Shown: positions 9,320-17,020 of the stretch, in pieces
Position numbering within the stretch: position 1 is the stretch's first letter
Layout: every line of letters starts with the position of its first letter
Source: Hydrogenophaga sp. Root209
GTDB lineage: Bacteria; Pseudomonadota; Gammaproteobacteria; Burkholderiales; Burkholderiaceae_C
Reading direction: 5' to 3'
Assembly (NCBI RefSeq): GCF_001428625.1
Contig: NZ_LMIE01000033.1
Location: forward strand, 64,199-128,198
Length of the DNA stretch: 64,000 nucleotides
The notes under the pieces: generated by a model
The model's database searches: none
Told to the model about the DNA's origin: nothing
Seen by the model: only the letters and a program-made list of their open reading frames with translations
Program-made: the position numbers and the translations under genes

Positions 9320-9974
9320 CCATTGCCATGGCGCGTTGACTCGCTCGGTCAAACAGTCCCAAGGCGTGCAGCGCGGTGGTGGTGTCACCGCCGCGATCCA
9401 TCTGCATGCGCATGTAGGTCTTGCCACGTTGCAGCATGAGCATCACCGGCGTCTCTTCAGAAACCCGGTCCGGCCAGTCCATCAACTGCTGTTCGGCCTC
9501 GCTGTCGATCCAGCGCCTGGCCATGTCGGGCGTGTCGGTGAGCACCGCGTAGCGGCCCCAGAAGCGACGGTCCGGTCCTGCCCAACCCGCATCGCGGTAC
9601 ATGGCCAGCCAACGCACCTCTTCGGGCACCACGCCCGCCATGGTCTGCAGATCGTCCGTGTACTGCGAATAGAGCTCCCGCGACTGCGCCTCAAGCAATT
9701 CCTTCAACCGACGGTTCATCACCACCACGTTGCCCTGCTGTTTCAGGCCCAGGTCGGCGCGCGCCATCAGCTCCATGCCTTGAATGAACGGGCGGGAGGC
9801 TTGCAGGCACTGGATGCGCACCGGGCGGTCCTGCCAACGACCGGCAAGCGCATACGCGCCACCCATCATCGAGTTGAAGCTCAACGCATGGTCGTGCGCC
9901 CATTCGGCCAGCGGCGCCGAGCGGTCGCGCAGCCAGGTCGAGGGCGTCAAGGCATTCTTCAAGCGTGCGTACAT
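9309..9974 (-). CDS. Hypothetical protein, 221 aa
   Basis: The family is not recognised. The protein starts MYARLKNALTPSTWLRD; upstream in-frame codons run antisense through the GST gene, so ATG 9974 is the credible start. It is soluble, rich in Arg, Met and Gln, and mostly helical, with no signal peptide or membrane segment. LMARADLGLKQQGNVVVMN and LQRGKTYMRMQMDRGG are its most distinctive stretches. It is divergent from the GST gene with only 67 bases between the starts, so the two share a promoter region. Confidence 0.7.
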   Translation of the reverse strand: MYARLKNALTPSTWLRDRSAPLAEWAHDHALSFNSMMGGAYALAGRWQDRPVRIQCLQASRPFIQGMELMARADLGLKQQGNVVVMNRRLKELLEAQSRELYSQYTDDLQTMAGVVPEEVRWLAMYRDAGWAGPDRRFWGRYAVLTDTPDMARRWIDSEAEQQLMDWPDRVSEETPVMLMLQRGKTYMRMQMDRGGDTTTALHALGLFDRASQRAMAMAAR

Positions 9975-10041
9975 GGTTTTGGGTTTTACCTTAGAGTGCG
10001 GCAGCTTGCGCATGGCAAGCATGCACAGAAAGGCCGATTTG

Positions 10042-10746
10042 ATGATCAATGTCCATTCTTGGCCCACGCCCAATGGCCACAAGGTCCACGTCATGCTCGA
10101 AGAGTGTGGTTTGCGCCTGGGCCGAGACTGGCATGTCCACGCCGTCAACATCGGCCAGGGCGACCAGTTCCAACCCGAGTTCCTGAAGATCAGCCCGAAC
10201 AACAAGATCCCGGCGCTGGTCGATTCCGACGGCCCGGACGGCAAGCCCATCAGCCTGTTCGAATCGGGCGCCATCCTGCTGTACCTGGCAGCCAAGACAG
10301 GCAAGTTCCTGCCCAAGTCGGACCGGGCGAAATTCAAGGTGCTGGAGTGGCTGATGTTCCAGATGGGGGGCGTAGGCCCCATGCTGGGTCAGGCTCACCA
10401 CTTCCGCATGTATGCGCCCGAGAAGATCGAGTACGCCGTCAACCGCTACACCAACGAGGCCAAGCGTCTCTATGGCGTGATGAACAGGGAACTCGAGAAC
10501 CAGAAGTTCATTGCCGGCAACCAGTACACCATTGCCGACATCGCGATCTTCCCTTGGCTGCGCAGTTGGCAGAACCAGGGCATCGACTGGGCCGACTACC
10601 CGCATCTCAAGGGATGGTTCGACAGAATAGCGGCGCGGCCCGCAGTGCAACGCGGGGTGGCGGTGCTCGCCGATGCCCGCAAGCCACTCACCGACGACAA
10701 GGCCCGCGACATCCTGTTTGGCAAGACTCAATACGAAAAGAGATGA
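10042..10746 (+). CDS. Glutathione S-transferase (YfcG/GstB-like)
   Basis: This is a 234-aa protein with a thioredoxin-fold N-terminal domain containing the cis-proline loop NNKIPALV (53-60) and the glutathione gamma-glutamyl motif ESGAI (74-78). The all-helical C-terminal domain includes FIAGNQYTIADIAIFPWL, the GST N-capping box. The N-terminus VHSWPTPNGHKV resembles the nu-class disulfide-bond reductases YfcG/YghU. ATG 10042 has AAAGG a few bases upstream; in-frame ATGs at 10012 and 10021 are alternatives. The protein is cytoplasmic and likely acts in thiol detoxification or disulfide reduction. Confidence 0.9.
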   Translation: MINVHSWPTPNGHKVHVMLEECGLRLGRDWHVHAVNIGQGDQFQPEFLKISPNNKIPALVDSDGPDGKPISLFESGAILLYLAAKTGKFLPKSDRAKFKVLEWLMFQMGGVGPMLGQAHHFRMYAPEKIEYAVNRYTNEAKRLYGVMNRELENQKFIAGNQYTIADIAIFPWLRSWQNQGIDWADYPHLKGWFDRIAARPAVQRGVAVLADARKPLTDDKARDILFGKTQYEKR

Positions 10747-10803
10747 AAGAGGAGCCTGCGCTCCAGAACCGCCCCATTCAGCAGGTACAATTCGCAGCTT
10801 AGT

Positions 10804-10880
10804 CGGAGCGTAGCGCAGCCTGGTAGCGCATCTGCTTTGGGAGCAGAGGGTCGCGAGTTCGAATCCCGCCGCTCCGACCA
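10804..10880 (+). tRNA. tRNA-Pro (anticodon TGG)
   Basis: A 77-base cloverleaf has the acceptor stem CGGAGCG/CGCTCCG, the anticodon loop TTTGGGA with anticodon TGG, a T-loop in TTCGAAT and an encoded CCA. It is followed by its own terminator. Confidence 0.95.
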
Positions 10881-10894
10881 TTCATCGAAAAAAG

Positions 10895-10924
10895 AAAAAG
10901 GCCCACTCTGTGGGCCTTTCTTCT
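10895..10924 (+). terminator. Intrinsic terminator after tRNA-Pro
   Basis: AAAGGCCCAC (10897-10906) pairs with GTGGGCCTTT (10910-10919) across a three-base loop, giving a ten-bp stem with T-rich sequence after it. It separates the two tRNA genes into different transcripts. Confidence 0.8.
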
Positions 10925-10944
10925 ATGTGCTGCCGGTTATCTGT

Positions 10945-11021
10945 CTGCCCGTAGCTCAACCGGATAGAGCAGCTGCCTTCTAAGCAGCAGGTCGGGGGTT
11001 CGAGTCCCTCCGGGCAGGCCA
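10945..11021 (+). tRNA. tRNA-Arg (anticodon TCT)
   Basis: A 77-base cloverleaf has the acceptor stem CTGCCCG/CGGGCAG, discriminator G, encoded CCA and the anticodon loop CTTCTAA with anticodon TCT. The sequence just downstream is AT-rich for this genome, but no repeat of the tRNA 3' end (an attachment site) was seen nearby. Confidence 0.95.
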
Positions 11022-11223
11022 AAAATCTCTAATAAAATCAACAGGCTATCGCCAATCAATTGATTTTCGAGAGATCGGAAACTTGCGTATTTCGGCCTGT
11101 CCTTGTCCCCGAATTGACCCAAGCATGCCCCGCTTGGTACTCACCCCTTCCCAAGTGGGAGCAGGCGAGAACACCCATCTACCTGAAAAGTGCCGGATCG
11201 CCAGACGCCGAAGTCGCCTGGTG

Positions 11224-11496
11224 TCAGGCCCGGACGATGACAACATCTGCCATTGGCCGGGCAACGCAGGGCAGGCAATAGCCCTCCATCTTTTCCTCGG
11301 CGCTCAGGCCTGGCCAGGGAATGTCGTAGCGCACTTGCCCCTGCAGCAAGCGAGCAATGCACGTGCGACAGGTCCCGTTGCGACAGGACACCGGCCATGC
11401 AACGCCCGCGCGCGTCATCGCAGCGAACAAGCTGTTCTCGCTGTCGGCCTCCACGTCAGCCGCTTGGCCGTCAACCCGGATACGAAAGGTTTTCAT
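11224..11496 (-). CDS. 2Fe-2S plant-type ferredoxin
   Basis: This is a 90-aa electron-transfer protein. Cys38, Cys43, Cys46 and Cys74 give the CX4CX2CX(about 27)C spacing of plant-type 2Fe-2S ferredoxins (SCRNGTCRTCIARL; GYCLPCVARP). It is a stand-alone domain without a reductase. It sits between tRNA-Arg and the HU-like gene with no obvious oxygenase partner in this window, so its redox partner is unknown. Homologous small ferredoxins often serve ring-hydroxylating or reductive enzymes encoded elsewhere. Confidence 0.85.
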   Translation of the reverse strand: MKTFRIRVDGQAADVEADSENSLFAAMTRAGVAWPVSCRNGTCRTCIARLLQGQVRYDIPWPGLSAEEKMEGYCLPCVARPMADVVIVRA

Positions 11497-11596
11497 GCGC
11501 TGTCGAGGTGGATGGCAAGCGTCTATGGGCTCGCCGCATACCGAGCCACAACCGTGGCGAGACCGACAGTCTGGTGTACCACACAGAGCTGCCGAT

Positions 11597-11627
11597 CCGG
11601 GCGCTCAGCTTGCCGCCGAGCGCCCGG
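11597..11627 (-). terminator. Hairpin downstream of the HU-like gene
   Basis: CCGGGCGCTC (11597-11606) and GAGCGCCCGG (11618-11627) form a perfect ten-bp stem just past the HU-like stop codon. No T-run is present on the minus strand, so it may be a 3'-protecting or Rho-linked hairpin. Confidence 0.4.
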
Positions 11628-11634
11628 GGAGACC

Positions 11635-12009
11635 TTACAGCGAGGCGTCCTTGATCTTCTTCAGGGGCCGAACCTTCACGCGCACGGTGGCGGGTTTGGC
11701 TGCGAATTCGCGCTCAACCTTGGTGAAGGGGTCGATGCCGCGGCGTTTCTTCTTGGCGGGGATCGCCTGCGCGGTGATCTTGAGCAGACCTGGCAGCGTG
11801 AACTCGCCCAGGCCGGCCTTCGGCTCGACACCGGCAACCTCAGCCAGGTGAACCTGGAGCGTGGTCTTGTTGAAGGCCGTCTTGATCGGCTTCAGTGTCG
11901 CCACGCTTGCCGCCGGCTTCTTGGTCACCGCGGCCTTGGGAGCTGCGACTGACTTTTTCGCGGCGGGTGCTGCCTTCTTTGCAGCGATGGTCTTCTTTGC
12001 AGTTGCCAT
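11635..12009 (-). CDS. HU-family DNA-binding protein with Lys/Ala-rich tail, core shortened
   Basis: This 124-aa basic protein starts with a histone-H1-like tail (residues 1-36, MATAKKTIAAKKAAPAAKKS) and continues with an HU-like domain (NKTTLQVHLAEVAGVEPK, GEFTLPGLLKITAQAIPAKK, DPFTKVEREFAAKPATVRV). Such proteins bind and bend DNA. In HU proteins the first helix is joined to the GxGxF strand by a second helix of 20 or more residues. Here GVEPK is followed almost at once by AGLGEF, so about 20-25 residues of the dimer-forming helix are missing while the frame is kept. The product may be unable to form the HU dimer. ATG 12009 fits the tail of the family. Confidence 0.8.
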   Translation of the reverse strand: MATAKKTIAAKKAAPAAKKSVAAPKAAVTKKPAASVATLKPIKTAFNKTTLQVHLAEVAGVEPKAGLGEFTLPGLLKITAQAIPAKKKRRGIDPFTKVEREFAAKPATVRVKVRPLKKIKDASL

Positions 12010-12306
12010 GGAGTTATCTACTTTCGATTGATGAAAATGCGCAAAGCGCGCCACGCGATTGTAGAAACCATAGGTGCACACGCGAAGGACGTTCCACGAT
12101 CGACACTCGAGCGGTCGGTGCTTGATCAGAAAGAATTGAGCGTGCAGATTCTTGGACGGCTGCAAAGAGACTCAAACCGGCCACTCCTGCGTGCAATCAA
12201 AGGAGTTCCACGCATTGCCTTCCTTTGAAGGCAACTGAGCTAGCATTGAGCACGGTAGACGAGCGTCATCCGCCCCTTCCTGCAATCTCATCTGGTTACT
12301 TTCGCT
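12010..12306. other. Intergenic region between divergent genes
   Basis: About 300 bases lie between the HU-like gene (minus) and the HPP-CBS gene (plus). It should hold both promoters. A TACAAT hexamer on the minus strand (12063-12058) is a reasonable -10 box for the HU-like gene, but no good -35 is visible. I see no ORF with coding character and no repeat here. Confidence 0.4.
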
Positions 12307-13497
12307 TTGCTGTTTCCGCCAAAACGCGACACCCCCGGGCATTCGCGTGTTCACCTTGCCAAGAGATGGCTGCGCGCGCTACTGCCCCCCTCTCCAGGAG
12401 CTGACTGGCGCGAACGCCTGCGGGTCGTGGTGGGTGCTGCGCTGGGCATCTTTGCAACGGCGCTGATATGTCGGGCGTTTTCGGGTGCGGGGGCGTCCTG
12501 GCCCTGGCTGGTTGCACCACTCGGCGCCAGTGCGGTTCTGGTATTCGCCGTTCCCTCCAGCCCCCTGGCGCAGCCCTGGTCTGTGGTGGCCGGCAATACG
12601 CTGTCGACACTGCTCGGAATTGCTTGTGTGCGTTGGGTGGGTAACCCTGAACTCGCTGCCGCGTTCGCAGTGGGCCTTTCCATTGCCCTGATGTTCGCTC
12701 TTCGATGTCTGCATCCACCGGGAGGCGCATCCGCCCTGATGGTGGCGCTGAGCGGAGTCCAGGATCTGCAGTTCGCACTCACGCCGGTGCTCGTGAATTC
12801 TGTCCTTCTGGTGGCTATCGGAATGCTCTACAACAGTGTCACCCGGCGCCCTTACCCACACAGCCCGCCTGCTGAGGGTGCAGATCAAGCCCGAGACGAA
12901 GAAGCCGAAGCTGTGGACGCCGACCTGGACGCCGTGCTTGCCCGCTACAACCAGGTTCTCGACATCGGTCGTGAAGATCTCAAAGCCCTGCTGCAGGACA
13001 CCCAACTCAGCGCTTATCAACGCAAGTTGGCCAATCTCCGGTGCGGCGACATCATGTCGAAAGATCTCGTGACCGTGAGCCACCACACGTCATTGCAACA
13101 AGCGTGGGCGCTGTTCAGAGCACATCGTATAAAGGCTTTGCCAGTGGTCAACGCAACTGGCGGCATTGTGGGGATCGTGACGCCTGCCGATTTCATGCGA
13201 GCCGCCGAAGGAGACAGCGGCGAGGCCTTCGAGACCCGACTTCGCCAGCTTCGAGACTGGAGAGAGGGGACGGCGACGGGCGGGTTGGGGCGGGTCGGTG
13301 ACATCATGACGCGCGAGGTGCGTGTAGCCAGCGTGAACCGACACCTCTCGGAATTGATCCCCCTCTTCGGCAGCACCGGCCACCACCATATTCCCATCAT
13401 CGATGGCAGCGACTCCCTGGTGGGTATCGTTACCCAGTCCGACGTGGTCGCGGCGCTTGCCGGGTTGGGTCGAGATGTGAACGTCGACACGAGGTAG
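12307..13497 (+). CDS. HPP-family membrane protein with CBS domain pair
   Basis: This is a 396-aa integral membrane protein. The N-terminal half carries four or five hydrophobic helices (about 38-185) with the HPP signature ALRCLHPPGGASALM (about 136-150). The C-terminal half has two CBS domains (about 240-305 and 330-395; IMSKDLVTVSHHTS, IMTREVRVASVNRH), each ending in the VGIVT strand typical of the fold. HPP proteins have been linked to nitrite or other anion transport, and CBS pairs usually sense adenine nucleotides. The start is not certain, since no strong ribosome site precedes ATG 12307. Confidence 0.85.
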   Translation: MLFPPKRDTPGHSRVHLAKRWLRALLPPSPGADWRERLRVVVGAALGIFATALICRAFSGAGASWPWLVAPLGASAVLVFAVPSSPLAQPWSVVAGNTLSTLLGIACVRWVGNPELAAAFAVGLSIALMFALRCLHPPGGASALMVALSGVQDLQFALTPVLVNSVLLVAIGMLYNSVTRRPYPHSPPAEGADQARDEEAEAVDADLDAVLARYNQVLDIGREDLKALLQDTQLSAYQRKLANLRCGDIMSKDLVTVSHHTSLQQAWALFRAHRIKALPVVNATGGIVGIVTPADFMRAAEGDSGEAFETRLRQLRDWREGTATGGLGRVGDIMTREVRVASVNRHLSELIPLFGSTGHHHIPIIDGSDSLVGIVTQSDVVAALAGLGRDVNVDTR

Positions 13498-13662
13498 CGA
13501 GTTCCATCCAACCTGGTAACAGCCTGTTCCGTGTGCCTCCGCGCCGACGAATGACGGGTTGAGCGCGAAGTGAACTGGAACAGCCGTCCCCGTCGGTGGT
13601 TCGCGTATGACCTCAGCGCCCCTGGGGCTCCTCAGCCGAACGTTGGCCCGCAGCGATAGATC

Positions 13663-13679
13663 CCGACTATATTAGTCGG
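13663..13679 (+). promoter_or_regulatory. Palindrome and -10-like box abutting the serA start
   Basis: CCGACTATATTAGTCGG has seven-bp arms around TAT and ends two bases before the serA ATG. Its centre contains TATATT, a good -10 hexamer. No Shine-Dalgarno sequence is present, so it could be an operator overlapping the promoter of a nearly leaderless mRNA. Confidence 0.4.
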
Positions 13680-13681
13680 AT

Positions 13682-14944
13682 ATGAACACCGCCCTTCCGC
13701 TCCCCAGCCTCGAAGCCGCCACGACCTCGTTCGACAAGCGCAAGATTCGTTTCTTGCTGCTCGAAGGCATCGACCCCTCGGCCATCTCCACGTTGCAAGC
13801 CGCCGGTTACAGCCAGATCGAAAGCCTCGCAGGCTCACCTTGCGACGAAGAACTGCGCCAGAAGATCGCCGATGTGCACTTCGTCGGCATTCGCTCGCGC
13901 ACCCAACTCACGGCCGAGGTGCTGGCCCATGCCCCCAAGCTGATCGCCATCGGCTGCTTCTGCATCGGCACCAACCAAGTGGATCTGGTGGCGGCGCGCC
14001 AGCGAGGCATCGCAGTGTTCAACGCCCCGTTCTCCAACACCCGGTCGGTGGCCGAGCTGGTGCTAGGCGAAGCCATCCTGCTGCTGCGCGGTGTACCCGA
14101 AAAGAGCACAGTGGCGCACCGCGGCGGCTGGCTCAAGACGGCCCGCAACGCCCACGAGATCCGTGGCAAGACGCTGGGCATCGTCGGCTACGGCGCCATC
14201 GGCTCGCAACTGTCGGTGCTGGCCGAAGCGCTGGGCATGCAGGTGGTGTTTGTCGACGTGCTCAGCAAGCTGCCGCTGGGCAATGCCCGCCAGTTGGCAA
14301 CCTTGCCCGAACTGCTGAGCGCCGCCGATGTGGTGAGCTTGCACGTGCCCGAGAACGCCAGCACCGAATGGCTGATCGGCGAGCGCGAGCTCGCGCAGAT
14401 GAGGCCCGGCGCGGTGCTCATCAACGCCTCGCGCGGCCGCGTGGTCGAGATCGAGCCGCTGGCCGCCGCGCTGCGCGAACACCGCCTGGCCGGTGCTGCC
14501 ATCGACGTCTTTCCACAAGAGCCACAGAGCAACGCCGATCGTTTTGAGTCGCCGTTGCGCGGCCTGGACAACGTGATCCTGACCCCGCACATCGGTGGCT
14601 CCACGCTGGAGGCGCAAACCAACATCGGCAACGAGGTGGCGGAAAAATTGGTCCGGTACAGCGACAACGGCACCACGACCTCGTCGGTCAACTTCCCCGA
14701 AGTGGCGCTGCCCGCCCACCCCGGCAAGCGCCGCCTGCTGCATGTGCACCGCAACGTTCCGGGCGTGCTGTCGGCCATCAACCGGGTGTTCGCCGACAAC
14801 GGCATCAACATCGCCGCACAGTACCTGCAGACCCGCGATGACGTGGGCTACGTGGTCATCGACGTTGACGCCGTGCACGCCGACATCGCCCTGTCCGGGC
14901 TGTCCGGTGTGGGCGGAACCTTGCGCACCCGCGTGCTGTTCTGA
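13682..14944 (+). CDS. serA: D-3-phosphoglycerate dehydrogenase
   Basis: This 420-aa enzyme oxidises 3-phosphoglycerate to 3-phosphohydroxypyruvate, the first step of serine synthesis. The NAD loop GYGAIGSQ (about 172-179), the catalytic Arg in INASRGRVV, Glu in FPQEP and His in LTPHIGGST are all present. A C-terminal ACT domain (about 345-420, LLHVHRNVPGVLSAINRVF) provides serine feedback. Length and order match the E. coli-type enzyme (410 aa) rather than the long form. A palindrome abuts the start codon and no ribosome site is seen. Confidence 0.93.
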   Translation: MNTALPLPSLEAATTSFDKRKIRFLLLEGIDPSAISTLQAAGYSQIESLAGSPCDEELRQKIADVHFVGIRSRTQLTAEVLAHAPKLIAIGCFCIGTNQVDLVAARQRGIAVFNAPFSNTRSVAELVLGEAILLLRGVPEKSTVAHRGGWLKTARNAHEIRGKTLGIVGYGAIGSQLSVLAEALGMQVVFVDVLSKLPLGNARQLATLPELLSAADVVSLHVPENASTEWLIGERELAQMRPGAVLINASRGRVVEIEPLAAALREHRLAGAAIDVFPQEPQSNADRFESPLRGLDNVILTPHIGGSTLEAQTNIGNEVAEKLVRYSDNGTTTSSVNFPEVALPAHPGKRRLLHVHRNVPGVLSAINRVFADNGINIAAQYLQTRDDVGYVVIDVDAVHADIALSGLSGVGGTLRTRVLF

Positions 14945-14988
14945 CGCCCGGCCTGACCATCGGCCCGGATCGGGGCGGCGTCTGCCCG

Positions 14989-15177
14989 GTGTGGGATGAG
15001 CAGGGCCGCCAGGTCGGCAACCTGAAACGCATTGGCGGGCGATGGAAGTTCAAGGCCATTGGCCAGGACGCACAGGGCCAGGTTGTCCCCGGGGGCGGGC
15101 CGCTGACCGAGCGGCACAACATGAGCTTCGACCGGCTGGACAGCACCGAGATCGCCACCCGCCTGCTCGGCCGCTGA
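14989..15177 (+). CDS. Small conserved-looking hypothetical protein
   Basis: This small protein of about 62 aa reads from the GTG at 14989 (WDEQGRQVGNLKRIGGRWKF, then VVPGGGPLTERHN). The same frame is protein-like further upstream (TIGPDRGGVCPV, from about 14956), but only CTG codons could start it there, at 14953 or 14941. The true start is therefore uncertain and may be non-canonical. It sits at the 3' end of serA on the same strand, so translational coupling to serA is likely. The function is unknown. The many Gly residues and the charged, beta-rich pattern suggest a small globular domain. Confidence 0.5.
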   Translation: MWDEQGRQVGNLKRIGGRWKFKAIGQDAQGQVVPGGGPLTERHNMSFDRLDSTEIATRLLGR

Positions 15178-15280
15178 ACAGATCGGCGGACAGTGGCTTG
15201 CGCTGTCCCAACTCGGCGTGGTGGGCGTTTCGTCCTGCCCATCTGCTCGTGGTCAGGGCGCATCCTGACGGGGCGAGTCG

Positions 15281-15387
15281 ATGACGTTTGTGGTCACCGA
15301 AGCCTGCAAACGCTGCAAATACACCGACTCATCGAATGCGCCGTGTGCGTCCCGGAGTGCCCGGTCAATGCCATCGATGTCGAATAC
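15281..15387 (+). pseudogene. Remnant of a 7Fe ferredoxin gene (fdxA-like)
   Basis: The first 16 codons read MTFVVTEACKRCKYTD, the classic start of FdxA-type 3Fe-4S/4Fe-4S ferredoxins. After two bases the sequence continues in another frame as IECAVCVPECPVNAI (15331-15375), which is the second cluster motif of the same family. The middle part, normally about 24 residues with the remaining cluster cysteines, is missing. That is about 70 bases, not a multiple of three. The usual C-terminal tail is not recognisable after 15387. The gene cannot make a normal ferredoxin. The rest of 15178-15546 shows no other gene that I can support. Confidence 0.8.
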
Positions 15388-15546
15388 CGCGTTATAAGTT
15401 CGGATCCGTACGGACCCGTGGCTTTGGATTCATCAACATTGCCCATCCGCCAACCTATCCCGCTCTCGAAGGAATGCGGAAACAATGTTGAGGCGCCCCA
15501 TGAATGCAGCGGCTGATGGAGCCTGAACCTTTATTGAAAGAACCCC

Positions 15547-16245
15547 GTGCACACCTTCAGGATCTACCGCTACGACCCGGATGTCGACACCAAGCCCACG
15601 ATGCAGACGATGAAACTTGAGGTCAATCCCGGCGACCGCATGCTGCTCGATGTGCTCATGCGCCTGAAGGCCGTGGACCCGAGCCTGTCTTTCCGCCGCT
15701 CCTGCCGAGAAGGCATCTGCGGCTCGGACGCCATGAACATCAACGGCAAGAACGGGCTGGCTTGCGTCACCAACATGAAGTCGCTAAACGGCGTGGTGAC
15801 ACTCAAACCCTTGCCGGGCTTGCCGGTCATTCGCGACCTGATCGTCGACATGACCGACTTCTTCAAGCAGTACCACTCGATCAAGCCCTACCTTATCAAT
15901 CTCGCTCCGCCCCCGGAGCGGGAACGCCTGCAGTCGACCGAGCAACGTGAGGAGCTCAATGGACTGTACGAATGCATTCTGTGCGCCTGCTGTTCATCGG
16001 CTTGCCCGAGTTTCTGGTGGAACCCGGACAAGTACGTGGGGCCTGCGGGCCTGTTGCAGGCCTACCGATTCCTCGTCGACAGCCGCGACACGGCCACCGC
16101 CGAGCGACTGGACAACCTCAACGATCCGTTTCGCCTGTTCCGCTGCCGCGACATCCTGAACTGCGTGGACGTGTGCCCCAAAGGATTGGTCCCGGCGGGT
16201 GCCATCAGCAAGATCAAGGAGATGATGGTTCGACGCAGTGTTTGA
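15547..16245 (+). CDS. Orphan succinate dehydrogenase iron-sulfur subunit paralogue
   Basis: This 232-aa protein is homologous to SdhB along its whole length. The N-terminal 2Fe-2S domain has SCREGICGSDAMNINGKNG followed by LAC. The C-terminal domain has CILCACCSSACPSFWWN and CRDILNCVDVCPKG, which would hold the 4Fe-4S and 3Fe-4S clusters, so every cluster ligand is kept. The start is GTG 15547, since a stop codon lies 12 bases upstream in frame and HTFRIYRYDPD matches the SdhB N-terminus. No sdhA, sdhC or sdhD is next to it, so it is not part of a normal sdh operon. It may be a spare subunit, an electron carrier for another flavoprotein, or a decaying duplicate. Confidence 0.88.
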   Translation: MHTFRIYRYDPDVDTKPTMQTMKLEVNPGDRMLLDVLMRLKAVDPSLSFRRSCREGICGSDAMNINGKNGLACVTNMKSLNGVVTLKPLPGLPVIRDLIVDMTDFFKQYHSIKPYLINLAPPPERERLQSTEQREELNGLYECILCACCSSACPSFWWNPDKYVGPAGLLQAYRFLVDSRDTATAERLDNLNDPFRLFRCRDILNCVDVCPKGLVPAGAISKIKEMMVRRSV

Positions 16246-16409
16246 TTGCGGTCTGCGGCACGCACGTTCAGACTTCATGCCTTGCGCAGGCTGGACAAAG
16301 CGGTACTCCCAACGGGAGTGTTGCGCCGTGCGCCCTTCTCGTTGATGGCGATCGGGGTTTCCCCGGGTGGTCAGCCAAAAAAACATGAAGTATATTGCGT
16401 GCACTCCAC

Positions 16410-16883
16410 ATGAGCACACCTCCCAAACTCCTCATCCTGGTCGGCACCATGACTGACACTGCAGAGCATGTGGCTCAGGCCGTTGGGATGAATTGCGCGG
16501 ATCTGCTCCCGATTATTGAAGTTCGATTGATGGATGGTCTGGACATCCGGGTTTTTGAGGAAGATGCACTTTACGTCATCTGCTCATCCACCCACGGCTC
16601 GGGCGATGTGCCCGACAACGCCCGCCACCTGTACGAATCGCTGGCCACCGAGCCCCGGTACCTGGGCTCGGTGCGCTACGGTGTCATCGCCCTGGGTGAC
16701 AGTGCCTACCCACAGACGTTCTGCAACGGCGGCCTGCGGTTCGACGAGCGCCTGGCGGATCTGGGTGCGGTGCGCATTGGCGAGGTGTTTCGCCACGACG
16801 CATCAGCCGGGACCGAGCCCGAGGTGGTGTGCACGGCCTGGGCGCGCGACTGGCTGGCAACCACCCTGAATGCCGCCGTCTGA
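16410..16883 (+). CDS. Flavodoxin domain protein (MioC-like)
   Basis: This is a 157-aa FMN-binding fold. The phosphate loop reads [14 protein letters not shown] (about 12-25), the 50s loop [13 protein letters not shown] and the 90s loop [15 protein letters not shown], in flavodoxin order. Short flavodoxin-like proteins such as MioC carry electrons to biotin synthase and other enzymes. ATG 16410 gives the family-like start [14 protein letters not shown]. It lies 165 bases after the orphan sdhB gene on the same strand. Confidence 0.85.
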   Translation: MSTPPKLLILVGTMTDTAEHVAQAVGMNCADLLPIIEVRLMDGLDIRVFEEDALYVICSSTHGSGDVPDNARHLYESLATEPRYLGSVRYGVIALGDSAYPQTFCNGGLRFDERLADLGAVRIGEVFRHDASAGTEPEVVCTAWARDWLATTLNAAV

Positions 16884-17020
16884 TGCCAGGGCACCCTCCG
16901 ATTCATATGTAAATAGTTCAAGCCTCAAGTACGGGTTATTCTGTATCGTCAATCGCGACCCCGCCGTCTACAGTGCCCTGACACCTCACCGCTTTTCGCC
17001 AACCCACCTGGAGATCCTCA

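Noticed and set aside
11022-11223. AT-rich sequence after tRNA-Arg as an integration site
   Set aside because: No repeat of the tRNA 3' end, integrase or mobile gene was seen in the window.
15193-15516. A 107-codon ORF that contains CAVCVPECPVNAI
   Set aside because: The motif belongs to the ferredoxin remnant; sequence on either side in this frame is not protein-like, so it is not a separate gene.
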